From contig CAZFQJ010000051.1 of NCBI GenBank assembly GCA_964520875.1, forward strand, positions 1 through 10,584: a DNA stretch of 10,584 bases, given 5' to 3'. The notes under the pieces are model-generated. The model was given only the letters and a program-made list of their open reading frames with translations, was not told where the DNA came from and did no database searches. Shown one piece after another: positions 1 through 6,423 of this stretch (its first letter is position 1; every line of letters begins with the position of its first letter). Source of the stretch: SIG673 sp964520875 (GTDB lineage Bacteria; Bacillota; Clostridia; Oscillospirales; CAG-272). The position numbers were made by a program, and so were the translations under genes.

Positions 1-1720
1 CGTCTATCTTGATCGTACCGGTGATGACGTCGTACATTCTCGTTATAAGGCTCGCTATCGTGCTCTTTCCGCTTCCGGTATGCCCGACGAGTCCGATGTG
101 GTCTCCCGCGTGTATCTCAAATGATACGTTTTTGAGTATCGGTCTGTTCGGAGTGTAATGAAAGCATACGTTTTCGAACACGATGTCTCCGCGTATGTCG
201 TCAAGATGCACCGCGTCCTTTTTCTCGGTTATCTCGGGGATCATATCTATGACCTCAAACATTCTGTCGGCGGAATTTATAGTGTCGGTAAGAAGATTGG
301 TGAACGTCGAAAAGAAATTGAGCGGTCCGAATATCATTCCGATATATCCGAGATATGTGGTAAGCTCACCGTATGTCATATGGTTGCCCATGACCTCTAT
401 TCCGCCGAAGCCCCATATGGCGGTAGACGACATGCCTATCAGCAGTCCCACGACCGGAAATATCATCATTGAGATCAGGTGCGTGCGAAGATGCGCGTCG
501 TAAAGCTTGCCGGAATAGTAGTAGAAACGGTTGGTCTCTTCCGCTTCCTTTGCAAACGCCTTTACAACTCTTACGCCGTTGAGCGAATCTCCGAGCATGG
601 CGTTTAGCGAGGAAGAGCGTCTGTATTCTCTTGAAAACGATCTCCAAAGCTTCGGAAGCATGGTCTTGAATATCACGACTATTATCGGCACGGGGATAAA
701 TACTACGAGCGTGAGCTTCCAGTTTATCATGAAAAGAAAGATCGTAAGACCGATAAAGTTCAGGAGGTTCACTATCAGGTGCGGAACGCCGTCTATGTAG
801 AAGCTGCGTATCTTTACCGCGTCGTAGTTTACTCTGTTCACGAGACGTCCGGTCGAATTTTTGTTGAAATACGAAAGCGACAGACCGCACATCGCGCGGA
901 AAATGTCGTTCTTCATGGTCTTGGTGACTCTTGTCGACATGTGAGCGTTGGCGCGGTTCTGGAGTATGCTTATGAGCAGCGAGAGGAGCGCCATGCCTAT
1001 AAGAACGCCCACCATGACGTATACGTATTTTTCATCGTGAAGCTTACCGGTTATCTGTTCGCCCGCTTCGTTGAAGCTCGGCTTCGATATTACCTGATCG
1101 AAGAGCACCTGACCGCTTATTATCGGGTTAAGAAGCGAGATGAGCGAGGTTAGCAGCATGCAGAACACAACGGTAAGCAGTTGTAGCTTGAACGGCTTGA
1201 AATACGCAAGCAGGCGTACTATCATGCCCTTGCGCTTGTTGCATTTCTCGCATATCCTTATGTCCTGATCCGGGTATACCGTTCCGCATTTAGGGCATTT
1301 TGCGTTGAATTGTTCGAATATCGGATCGTCCGCAGATACGGTCTCGTTATCCATGAAGCGTTCCCAGATGTTCATGAACGTAAAGAGCCTGCGCTTGCAG
1401 GAGTTGGTACAGTAGCCTATTATCCTCGTTACCTCGTTTCCTTCGGCGTCTTTGCTCACCGCAAGGATCCTGTTTGTGGACGTGAAATTGTCTACGTACT
1501 GATGACCGATGTCGTCAAGACGGTAGGATTCGATAACATCGGTATGCTCGTCGTAGTAGTATAAACGGCGTTCTTTTCCGTCGATAGCGACGGCGCAGCT
1601 TCCGAACGAGCCGTTTTTGTCGAGATCGAGATTCAGAACACAGAGAAGCGAGTCTTTTTTTGCGCCTTGCTTTTCAAGCGCGTCAAGAAATTTGGTACTT
1701 GGAACATTTACCGGAAGCAT
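1..1720 (-). CDS. ABC exporter half-transporter (fused permease-ATPase) with N-terminal zinc ribbon, partial
   Basis: Partial gene: 573 codons are readable and the 3' end lies beyond the left edge. Residues 1-140 form a mostly hydrophilic domain I do not recognise, with Cys104 and Cys108. A zinc ribbon follows (CPKC at 142-145, CEKC at 157-160). About six membrane spans cover roughly 178-475 (178-203, 233-253, 315-333, 336-352, 414-437, 453-475), the type IV exporter fold. The nucleotide-binding domain starts near 512, with Walker A GHTGSGKST at 546-554; signature and Walker B motifs lie outside the window. In this family ATP hydrolysis drives export of lipids, drugs or peptides as a homo- or heterodimer; the substrate is unknown. 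ATG at 1720 is preferred to the in-frame ATG at 1726 because GGAGGA at 1728-1733 sits 7 bases from the former and 1 base from the latter. It has its own promoter, so it is the first gene of its unit. Confidence 0.93.
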   Translation of the reverse strand, partial: MLPVNVPSTKFLDALEKQGAKKDSLLCVLNLDLDKNGSFGSCAVAIDGKERRLYYYDEHTDVIESYRLDDIGHQYVDNFTSTNRILAVSKDAEGNEVTRIIGYCTNSCKRRLFTFMNIWERFMDNETVSADDPIFEQFNAKCPKCGTVYPDQDIRICEKCNKRKGMIVRLLAYFKPFKLQLLTVVFCMLLTSLISLLNPIISGQVLFDQVISKPSFNEAGEQITGKLHDEKYVYVMVGVLIGMALLSLLISILQNRANAHMSTRVTKTMKNDIFRAMCGLSLSYFNKNSTGRLVNRVNYDAVKIRSFYIDGVPHLIVNLLNFIGLTIFLFMINWKLTLVVFIPVPIIVVIFKTMLPKLWRSFSREYRRSSSLNAMLGDSLNGVRVVKAFAKEAEETNRFYYYSGKLYDAHLRTHLISMMIFPVVGLLIGMSSTAIWGFGGIEVMGNHMTYGELTTYLGYIGMIFGPLNFFSTFTNLLTDTINSADRMFEVIDMIPEITEKKDAVHLDDIRGDIVFENVCFHYTPNRPILKNVSFEIHAGDHIGLVGHTGSGKSTIASLITRMYDVITGTIKID

Positions 1721-1789
1721 AAGCATTTCCTCCGAATTGCTTTTTTTGGCATATTCAGTCTGTCGCCGCAAACGGCGGACTTTTTGATG

Positions 1790-1818
1790 ATTGTACCGAT
1801 AAATCCACAAAAAGTCAA
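1790..1818 (-). promoter_or_regulatory. Sigma-A promoter of the ABC exporter gene
   Basis: Read on the minus strand, TTGACT (1818-1813) is separated by exactly 17 bases from TACAAT (1795-1790). Transcription would start near 1783, giving a leader of about 60 bases that contains the small hairpin at 1762-1780 and the GGAGGA ribosome binding site. The boxes differ from the sigma-A consensus at one base each. Confidence 0.8.
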
Positions 1819-1960
1819 GAGCTTTTTTACAATTTGTTTATTTTTGTGACATTTGTCCAGAAAGTCTTTGAAAAATCGGCTTTTTCGGGAGCTTGAGCAT
1901 GACTTTGTTGTGCGTTATCCACATATTGTAAAAATAATGTAAATTGGTGCGATATCATAC

Positions 1961-1989
1961 TTGATATGTTCGGAAAAATATGATATAAT
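1961..1989 (+). promoter_or_regulatory. Sigma-A promoter with extended -10, lipoprotein operon
   Basis: TTGATA (1961-1966), a 17-base spacer and a perfect TATAAT (1984-1989) preceded by TG at 1981-1982, which makes an extended -10 element. Predicted transcription start is near 1996. That is too close to the ATG at 2004 for its upstream GGAG (1993-1996) to be transcribed as a usable ribosome binding site, which argues for the downstream start at 2028. Confidence 0.85.
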
Positions 1990-2027
1990 AGCGGAGTAAA
2001 CGTATGTCGTTACGAAGGCGGAATGTT

Positions 2028-2249
2028 ATGAAAAATATAATTTCGAGATCGACGGTGTTCGTTCTGCTTATATTGCTACTTATGTGCGGTTGCGTAAGGA
2101 ACGGAGAAGAGCCGTCAAAAGGAGAAGAGTCTCCGGGCGGCACGTCTTTAGAGGGCGGGGATCGGAAAAACGACGGCGGTGATGTCGAAGATGAGCGGAA
2201 ACCGCAAAACGATCCGTATGAAAATGATAGGGAGTGGAATCTGAAATGA
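2028..2249 (+). CDS. Small putative lipoprotein
   Basis: A 73-residue protein with a classic lipoprotein signal: MKNIISR basic start, a hydrophobic core (STVFVLLILLLM) and a cysteine pair in MCGC, where the second Cys (preceded by Gly) best fits the lipidation site. The mature part of roughly 50 residues is highly hydrophilic, rich in Glu, Asp, Lys, Gly and Pro, with no recognisable domain, and probably serves as a disordered surface tether. The start at 2028 is chosen over an in-frame ATG at 2004 because AAGGCGG (2015-2021) sits 6 bases upstream and because the predicted transcript begins near 1996. Its stop overlaps the start of the next small gene by ATGA, implying translational coupling. 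Function unknown; I recognise no family beyond the lipoprotein signal. Confidence 0.75.
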   Translation: MKNIISRSTVFVLLILLLMCGCVRNGEEPSKGEESPGGTSLEGGDRKNDGGDVEDERKPQNDPYENDREWNLK

Positions 2250-2413
2250 GTAAGATGATGAAGATAATACTGATATCGGTAACGGCTGCCGTTCTTGCCG
2301 CGGCGATCGGAATAGGAATATATTTCCTTGTAAGGGATAACACGAATCCCGAAGCCGATGATCCCAAATACGAGCTTGACGGCTCCGATGATCAGCATAC
2401 GAAGCTTTATTAA
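2246..2413 (+). CDS. Small single-pass membrane protein, unknown function
   Basis: A 55-residue protein: short basic N-terminus (MSKMMK), a hydrophobic helix at about residues 7-29 (IILISVTAAVLAAAIGIGIYFLV), then an acidic, polar tail of about 25 residues ending in KLY. There is no lipobox cysteine, so it is expected to stay as an N-terminally anchored membrane protein with the tail outside. ATG overlaps the stop of the lipoprotein gene (ATGA, 2246-2249); GGAG at 2231-2234 lies somewhat far upstream, consistent with coupled translation. A strong terminator begins 8 bases after the stop, so these two small genes form a complete two-gene operon. The pair may act together at the cell surface, but that is inference from coupling only. 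Confidence 0.65.
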   Translation: MSKMMKIILISVTAAVLAAAIGIGIYFLVRDNTNPEADDPKYELDGSDDQHTKLY

Positions 2414-2421
2414 CAAAAGAC

Positions 2422-2464
2422 AAAATCTCTCGGTCTTACAAAGGACCGAGAGATTTTTTATTTT
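2422..2464. terminator. Bidirectional intrinsic terminator between convergent genes
   Basis: A 14-bp perfect stem (2422-2435 with 2444-2457) around an 8-base loop. On the plus strand it is followed by TTTTTTATTTT (2454-2464). On the minus strand the flanking A-rich 2412-2425 gives a T-rich tail. It ends the two-gene lipoprotein operon from the left and the shikimate kinase-like gene from the right. Confidence 0.92.
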
Positions 2465-2481
2465 AAGGGCGGATATGCGGC

Positions 2482-2976
2482 TCAATCGAGAAGCGCGAGA
2501 ACGGCGCTTACGTTATCTTCGATACTGCCGTCCTTAAGCTCCGCTACCGCATGAGCGTATTTTTCGTAAAGAGGCGCGCGTTCTTCGAAAAGCGAATCGA
2601 GATCCTGACCCTTTCGAAGGATTACGCCTCTTCCTTTAAGATCCGAAAGGCGCGCTTTCAGTACGGACATGTCGTGCTTAAGATATACGACCGTTCCTAT
2701 GGAACGCAGGTGCTCCATGGCTTCCTTGCCGTATACCACGCTTCCGCCCGTTGCTATAACGGCGTTTTCGGTGTTTATCGAAGCGCATATCTTATTTTCG
2801 AGCGCTATGAAGCCGTCTATCCCGCGCTCTTCGATTATATCTTTAAGGAGCATGCCCGTTTCGTTTTGTATCACGAGATCAGTGTCCGTGAAGGAGCGTC
2901 CCGTCAGCTTTGCGAGTATGACTCCGACCGTGCTTTTGCCGACTCCCGGCATGCCTATGAGTATTATATTGTTCAC
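2482..2976 (-). CDS. Shikimate kinase family protein (AroK-like), divergent substrate site
   Basis: A 164-residue P-loop kinase of normal AroK length. Walker A is GMPGVGKST (8-16), the DTD motif is at 31-33, and the C-terminal RxPLYEKYA lid/Walker region (133-141) matches shikimate kinases, which phosphorylate shikimate with ATP in the chorismate pathway. The shikimate-binding GExxFRxxE motif reads GIDGFIALE (52-60), so the conserved arginine (Arg58 in E. coli and M. tuberculosis enzymes) is Ile57, and the GGG motif is GGS (77-79). Asp33, Arg116 and Arg133 are retained. Nucleotide binding looks intact while the acceptor may differ. No other aro gene is nearby. The start is GTG at 2976, supported by GGAGGT (2985-2990) with an 8-base spacer. 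Family membership is firm; the reaction is uncertain. Confidence 0.85.
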   Translation of the reverse strand: MNNIILIGMPGVGKSTVGVILAKLTGRSFTDTDLVIQNETGMLLKDIIEERGIDGFIALENKICASINTENAVIATGGSVVYGKEAMEHLRSIGTVVYLKHDMSVLKARLSDLKGRGVILRKGQDLDSLFEERAPLYEKYAHAVAELKDGSIEDNVSAVLALLD

Positions 2977-3002
2977 TTGTCTTTACCTCCGAGATCGAAA
3001 CT

Positions 3003-3020
3003 ATGTCATCATGATGACAT
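3003..3020. promoter_or_regulatory. 18-bp perfect palindrome in the kinase-like gene leader, candidate operator
   Basis: ATGTCATCATGATGACAT is identical to its own reverse complement. It lies between the minus-strand promoter (-10 at 3041-3046) and the ribosome binding site (2985-2990) of the shikimate kinase-like gene, centred about 20 bases downstream of the expected transcription start. That is a typical place for a repressor dimer to block transcription. With no unpaired loop bases it is a poor RNA hairpin. The regulator is unknown. Confidence 0.55.
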
Positions 3021-3040
3021 GACTGTGATTGGCTATGATA

Positions 3041-3068
3041 ATTATATCACGCTTATCGCGAAATGCAA
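3041..3068 (-). promoter_or_regulatory. Extended -10 promoter of the shikimate kinase-like gene
   Basis: On the minus strand, TTGCAT (3068-3063), a 16-base spacer and a perfect TATAAT (3046-3041) preceded by TGA, an extended -10. Predicted start is near 3034, upstream of the palindrome at 3003-3020. Confidence 0.78.
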
Positions 3069-3110
3069 GAGGAAAAAGCCCTGTCTTTTTAAAATTTTCA
3101 AAAATTTGTG

Positions 3111-3139
3111 TTGCTTTTTAGAATTATATGTGGTATACT
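3111..3139 (+). promoter_or_regulatory. Extended -10 promoter of the HD hydrolase-rhamnosidase operon
   Basis: TTGCTT (3111-3116), a 17-base spacer and TATACT (3134-3139) with TG at 3131-3132 as the extended -10. Predicted start is near 3146, giving a leader of about 30 bases before the ATG at 3177. Confidence 0.78.
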
Positions 3140-3176
3140 GGTCACGGTCATTGGGTCGCGGAAAGGAGCGAAACGT

Positions 3177-3770
3177 ATGAGTATCGAAACGGACAGAGAG
3201 GAATTTATCGAGACATACAAAAAATACATACTCAGAGACGGTGCGGACAGATTTCTGGAATATCTTACGGATAACTGCGATTTTTTTACCGCGCCGGCAA
3301 GCACGAAATATCATAACGCGTTCGAAGGCGGACTTCTTCATCATAGCTTGAACGTTTATCGGTGTCTTAAGGATTATCTGGCAAGAGAACGCGTAAAGAG
3401 CGTTTACGGGCTTGATTATTCCGATGAGAGCATAGCGATAGTATCGCTTTTGCACGACGTTTGCAAGAAGAATTTTTATACCGTCGGAAGCCGTAACGTA
3501 AAGGACGCAAGCGGTAAGTGGCAGACGGTCCCGACATACGAGATAAACGATCGTTTACCGTATGGACACGGAGAAAAATCGGTATACATCATCTCCGGAT
3601 ATATGAGGCTCACGCGCGAAGAAGCCTTTGCGATAAGATATCACATGGGCTTTTCGGTAGGCGGAGATGAGGAAAAAAGAAATGTCGGGAAAGCGTTTGA
3701 GATGTTCCCGCTGGCGGCGGCTTTGTCGTTTGCCGATATGGAGGCAACGTTTTTCCTTGAAAAACAGTAA
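3177..3770 (+). CDS. HD-domain phosphohydrolase
   Basis: A 197-residue cytoplasmic protein of the HD superfamily, metal-dependent phosphohydrolases acting on nucleotides, cyclic nucleotides or RNA ends. Candidate metal ligands in order are His55/His56 in GGLLHHS, the HD pair His93-Asp94 in SLLHDVCK, His131 in YGHGEKS, His156 in RYHMG and Asp187 in SFADMEAT. It resembles the stand-alone HD proteins related to the YhaM exonuclease HD domain but has no OB-fold domain, so the substrate cannot be named. ATG at 3177 has AAAGGAG (3162-3168) 8 bases upstream; a longer reading from a TTG at 3108 would begin before the predicted transcription start and is rejected. It is the first gene of an operon, 29 bases before the rhamnosidase, with no terminator between. 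Confidence 0.86.
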   Translation: MSIETDREEFIETYKKYILRDGADRFLEYLTDNCDFFTAPASTKYHNAFEGGLLHHSLNVYRCLKDYLARERVKSVYGLDYSDESIAIVSLLHDVCKKNFYTVGSRNVKDASGKWQTVPTYEINDRLPYGHGEKSVYIISGYMRLTREEAFAIRYHMGFSVGGDEEKRNVGKAFEMFPLAAALSFADMEATFFLEKQ

Positions 3771-3799
3771 AAATACATCACGAAAGGCGGAAAAGACAA

Positions 3800-5992
3800 A
3801 TGGAAGCTATCATCAAAAAGGCGAAGTTTATAAGCGGAGACCCGGATTGGGGACTTGTATGCCCCGTATTTGAAAAGAGCTTTGAGCTTGAAAGTAACGT
3901 AAAAAGCGCAGAGCTTCAGATAAGCGCGCTCGGCGTCTACGAAGCAAGGATCAACGGAAAAAGAGTCGGAGACAGATACATGGCGCCCGGTTGGACGGTG
4001 TACGAGAAGCGCGTGCAGTATCAGACATACGACGTGACCGAAATGCTTTTCGGCGGAAATAACGTGATAAATATCGGTGCGGGACACGGTTGGTACGCTT
4101 CGCGTATCGGAGCGCCCACAACGACCAAGGGCGTTTACGATCAGTATCCTTCGGTAATATGCGCTCTTAAGATCGAGCTTGCAAACGGAAAAACGGTGAC
4201 CGTCCTTTCGGACGAGAGCTGGAAAGCGGCAAGATCCGGCGTTCTTGTCAGTCAGATATATGACGGCGAGACGTTTGACGCGCGCGTCGTTCCGGAATAT
4301 AACGAAAACGCAAGGGTATACGATTTTTCTTCCGATAAGCTCATCCCGGACGAGGGAGATGTCGTAAGGATAATAGAGAAGATCGGCGTAAAGGAGATAA
4401 TTCATACGCCGAAGGGCGAAACTGTGCTTGATTTCGGTCAAAATATCACGGGGTGCCTTGAATTTACGGTCACGGGAAGAGCGGGAGATACGGTTACCGT
4501 CGAGCATGCCGAGATATTGGGAAGCGACGGTAACTTCTACAACGCCAACTACCGCAGCGCAAAGGCATTGACAAAGTACATCTTGAAGGACGGAACTCAG
4601 ACGTACAGGTCGATATATACGTTCTACGGTTTCAGATACGTAAGGCTCGGAAGCTGGTGCGAGGACGTAAGAGCCGAGAACTTTACTGCTCTCGTAATAC
4701 ATTCCGATATGAAGCGCACGGGCTACTTTAAGTGCGGAGTCCCGAAGGTGAATAAGCTTTTCGAGAACATCATATGGGGTCAGAGGGATAACTTTCTTGA
4801 TATCCCCACGGATTGTCCTCAGAGAGACGAGCGTCTCGGTTGGACGGGAGACGCACAGGTGTTCTGCCGTACCGCGGCGATAAACTACGACGTCGAGCGC
4901 TTCTTTAGAAAATGGCTCCGTGACGTCATGCTCTCTCAGTTTGAAAACGGTCAGATACCGCATGTCGTTCCCAGCCCCTTTGACAGAGCAAAACACTCTT
5001 CCGCCGCTTGGGGAGACGTCGCTACTGTTGCGCCGTGGGAGATGTACGTCGCATACGGAGACAGATCCGAGCTTGAAAAGCTTTATCCCATGATGCAAAA
5101 ATGGGTCGAGTACATACATTCCTTCCCCGGAAACGAATATCTGTGGCAGAACGGAGAGCATTTCGGAGATTGGCTGGGACTTGACGCTCCCGAAGGCTCG
5201 TATAAAGGTTCGACGAGCGAGGAGCTTATAGCGTCGGCGTATTTCTACTATTCGACCTCTATCCTCGTTAAAGCCGGTAAGGTGCTCGGATACGATATGT
5301 CGAACTACGAAGAGATGAAGAAAAAGATAGCCGAAGAGTACAGAAAAGCCTATTTTGACGGAGATAAGCTCGTAAGCGATACTCAAACCGCATATGCGGT
5401 CACATTGCATTTCGGACTTGCGGGTGATAAGAAAGATGCTTTCGGTAAACGTCTCGTCGAGCTTATAGAGGCGTTCGGAGACAGACTTCAGACCGGATTT
5501 GTCGGTACGCCGTATCTCCTTGACGCTCTGAGCGAATGCGGAAGATACGATAAAGCCTATACCCTGCTTCTTCAGGATAAATATCCTTCATGGTTGTTCT
5601 CGGTCGATATGGGCGCTACTACTATATGGGAGCATTGGGACGGTCTTAAAGCCGACGGAAGCGTTTGGTCTACCGATATGAACTCCTTCAATCATTACGC
5701 ATACGGCTCGGTCGCGGCGTGGATGTACAGAACGGCGGCGGGTATTTCTCCCGACGAGAACGCTCCCGCGTATAAGCACGTATTCATAAACCCCGTACCC
5801 GATAAACGCCTCGGAAGCGTAAAAGCGCGCATAGATACCAAGAACGGAAGCGTCGTTTCCGAATGGGTATACGAGGGTGAATATATCAGATACGGCTTTT
5901 CTGTCCCGAGCGGCGTGACCGCTACCGTTACTGTGAACGGTCATACGGAAGAGCTCGGAGAGGGAAGCTATACTCGGTGGTCTAAGGCATAA
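3800..5992 (+). CDS. GH78 alpha-L-rhamnosidase
   Basis: A 730-residue glycoside hydrolase of family GH78, which removes terminal alpha-L-rhamnose from plant glycosides and polysaccharides by an inverting mechanism. Residues about 1-170 match the N-terminal rhamnosidase beta domain (INGKRVGD, APGWTVYEKR). About 195-305 is the second beta domain (DFGQNITGCLE), 305-650 the (alpha/alpha)6 catalytic barrel and 655-730 the C-terminal beta domain. The barrel carries DCPQRDERLGWTGDAQ (338-353), with Glu344 the expected general acid, and TTIWEHW (607-613), with Glu611 the expected base. There is no signal peptide, so it should act in the cytoplasm on imported rhamnosides. It is shorter than the roughly 950-residue Bacillus enzymes, lacking extra N-terminal domains. 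AAAGGCGG (3783-3790) is the ribosome binding site. No rhamnose isomerase, kinase or transporter is in view. Confidence 0.95.
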   Translation: MEAIIKKAKFISGDPDWGLVCPVFEKSFELESNVKSAELQISALGVYEARINGKRVGDRYMAPGWTVYEKRVQYQTYDVTEMLFGGNNVINIGAGHGWYASRIGAPTTTKGVYDQYPSVICALKIELANGKTVTVLSDESWKAARSGVLVSQIYDGETFDARVVPEYNENARVYDFSSDKLIPDEGDVVRIIEKIGVKEIIHTPKGETVLDFGQNITGCLEFTVTGRAGDTVTVEHAEILGSDGNFYNANYRSAKALTKYILKDGTQTYRSIYTFYGFRYVRLGSWCEDVRAENFTALVIHSDMKRTGYFKCGVPKVNKLFENIIWGQRDNFLDIPTDCPQRDERLGWTGDAQVFCRTAAINYDVERFFRKWLRDVMLSQFENGQIPHVVPSPFDRAKHSSAAWGDVATVAPWEMYVAYGDRSELEKLYPMMQKWVEYIHSFPGNEYLWQNGEHFGDWLGLDAPEGSYKGSTSEELIASAYFYYSTSILVKAGKVLGYDMSNYEEMKKKIAEEYRKAYFDGDKLVSDTQTAYAVTLHFGLAGDKKDAFGKRLVELIEAFGDRLQTGFVGTPYLLDALSECGRYDKAYTLLLQDKYPSWLFSVDMGATTIWEHWDGLKADGSVWSTDMNSFNHYAYGSVAAWMYRTAAGISPDENAPAYKHVFINPVPDKRLGSVKARIDTKNGSVVSEWVYEGEYIRYGFSVPSGVTATVTVNGHTEELGEGSYTRWSKA

Positions 5993-6013
5993 GTCGAATG
6001 GGAGCTTTTCAAA

Positions 6014-6373
6014 ATGAACGTATCGTCCGAAAAACGTAAATACATGCTTAAGCTCGGCATATTCTCCGCCTTCATAATCGCCGCCGTCATTTTCGCCGCG
6101 GTATTACTGTGGGGTTACGTAAAGCCGAAGGAAAAATTCTATATCGTGTTCACTCAGTACCCGGACGCTTCTTCGGAAACCGTATTGTTTTCTGAGGACA
6201 TGGAAATGCCGGAAACGACGGTCATAGATGGTTACGTTTTTGACGGTTGGTATTACGAGCATGACGGGAAACAGGTCAGATTCGAGCCGAAAGACTTCGA
6301 TCCCGAAGCGCGCGCTCATGACGCGGTCGGAGAGAATTTTCTTAATGTCTACGGTAAATGGGTAGCAAAATAA
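6014..6373 (+). CDS. Membrane-anchored protein with InlB B-repeat-like domain
   Basis: A 119-residue protein. After a basic N-terminus (KRKYMLK), a hydrophobic helix at about 14-35 anchors it. The external part ends in a segment resembling the Listeria-Bacteroides (InlB B) repeat, a beta-grasp-like module: GYVFDGWYYEHDG (73-85) followed by NVYGKWV (111-117), the usual pattern being GYxFxGWY then LYAKW. Such repeats normally occur in tandem within large surface proteins; a single copy on a small anchor is unusual. The gene begins 21 bases after the rhamnosidase stop with GGGAG (6000-6004) as ribosome binding site and ends just before a terminator, so it is the last gene of the HD-rhamnosidase operon. 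A role in surface binding is only a guess. Confidence 0.78.
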   Translation: MNVSSEKRKYMLKLGIFSAFIIAAVIFAAVLLWGYVKPKEKFYIVFTQYPDASSETVLFSEDMEMPETTVIDGYVFDGWYYEHDGKQVRFEPKDFDPEARAHDAVGENFLNVYGKWVAK

Positions 6374-6378
6374 TAACG

Positions 6379-6412
6379 AAAAGACTGTTGCGTTTTTGCA
6401 ACAGTCTTTTTT
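6379..6412. terminator. Intrinsic terminator between convergent genes
   Basis: A 13-bp perfect stem (6379-6391 with 6398-6410) with a 6-base loop GTTTTT and a T tract (6407-6412) on the plus strand. It starts 5 bases after the stop of the InlB-repeat gene and also lies 11 bases past the stop of the minus-strand M16 peptidase gene, where the reverse strand ends in TTTT, so it can serve both. Confidence 0.9.
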
Positions 6413-6423
6413 CGGCTATATTG

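Larger units (their letters stand above)
1721..2027. other. Divergent intergenic region between ABC exporter and lipoprotein gene
   Basis: This 307-base gap holds two outward-facing promoters (entered separately), the Shine-Dalgarno sites of both flanking genes and a small hairpin in the exporter leader (GTCGCCG at 1762-1768, loop CAAA, CGGCGGAC at 1773-1780, one bulge). On the plus strand that hairpin is followed by TTTTT, but no plus-strand gene ends there. A perfect match to the DnaA box TTATCCACA lies at 1915-1923; it is a single copy, so an origin is not supported. An A/T-only stem (GAAAAA, TTTTTC) lies at 1870-1886. I see no convincing gene here. Confidence 0.6.

Noticed and set aside
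366..890. 174-codon minus-strand frame and several plus-strand frames inside 1-1720
   Set aside because: The continuous minus-strand ABC exporter frame, with Walker A and membrane helices, explains this stretch.
1762..1785. Hairpin followed by TTTTT on the plus strand as a terminator
   Set aside because: No plus-strand gene precedes it, the stem is bulged, and it lies in the leader of the minus-strand exporter gene.
1799..1923. Replication origin from DnaA-like boxes
   Set aside because: Only one perfect box is present; a second similar site at 1801-1809 has two mismatches, and no dnaA, dnaN or AT-rich unwinding repeats are present.
2004..2027. Longer start for the small lipoprotein (ATG at 2004)
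   Set aside because: The predicted transcript begins near 1996, leaving no usable ribosome binding site, and the extra residues would put two arginines and a second Met before a signal peptide that is typical from 2028.
1955..2485. 176-codon minus-strand frame across the small lipoprotein operon and terminator
   Set aside because: It reads through the bidirectional terminator hairpin and overlaps two plus-strand genes with signal sequence and membrane helix; its product is low-complexity Ser/Phe/Arg with no ribosome binding site seen.
3641..5410. 589-codon open frame on the minus strand opposite the rhamnosidase gene
   Set aside because: The plus strand carries an unmistakable GH78 protein with catalytic motifs over the same bases. 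The antisense translation is Arg/Val/Ser-rich with no family resemblance, and arises because the gene seldom uses codons that read as stops in reverse.
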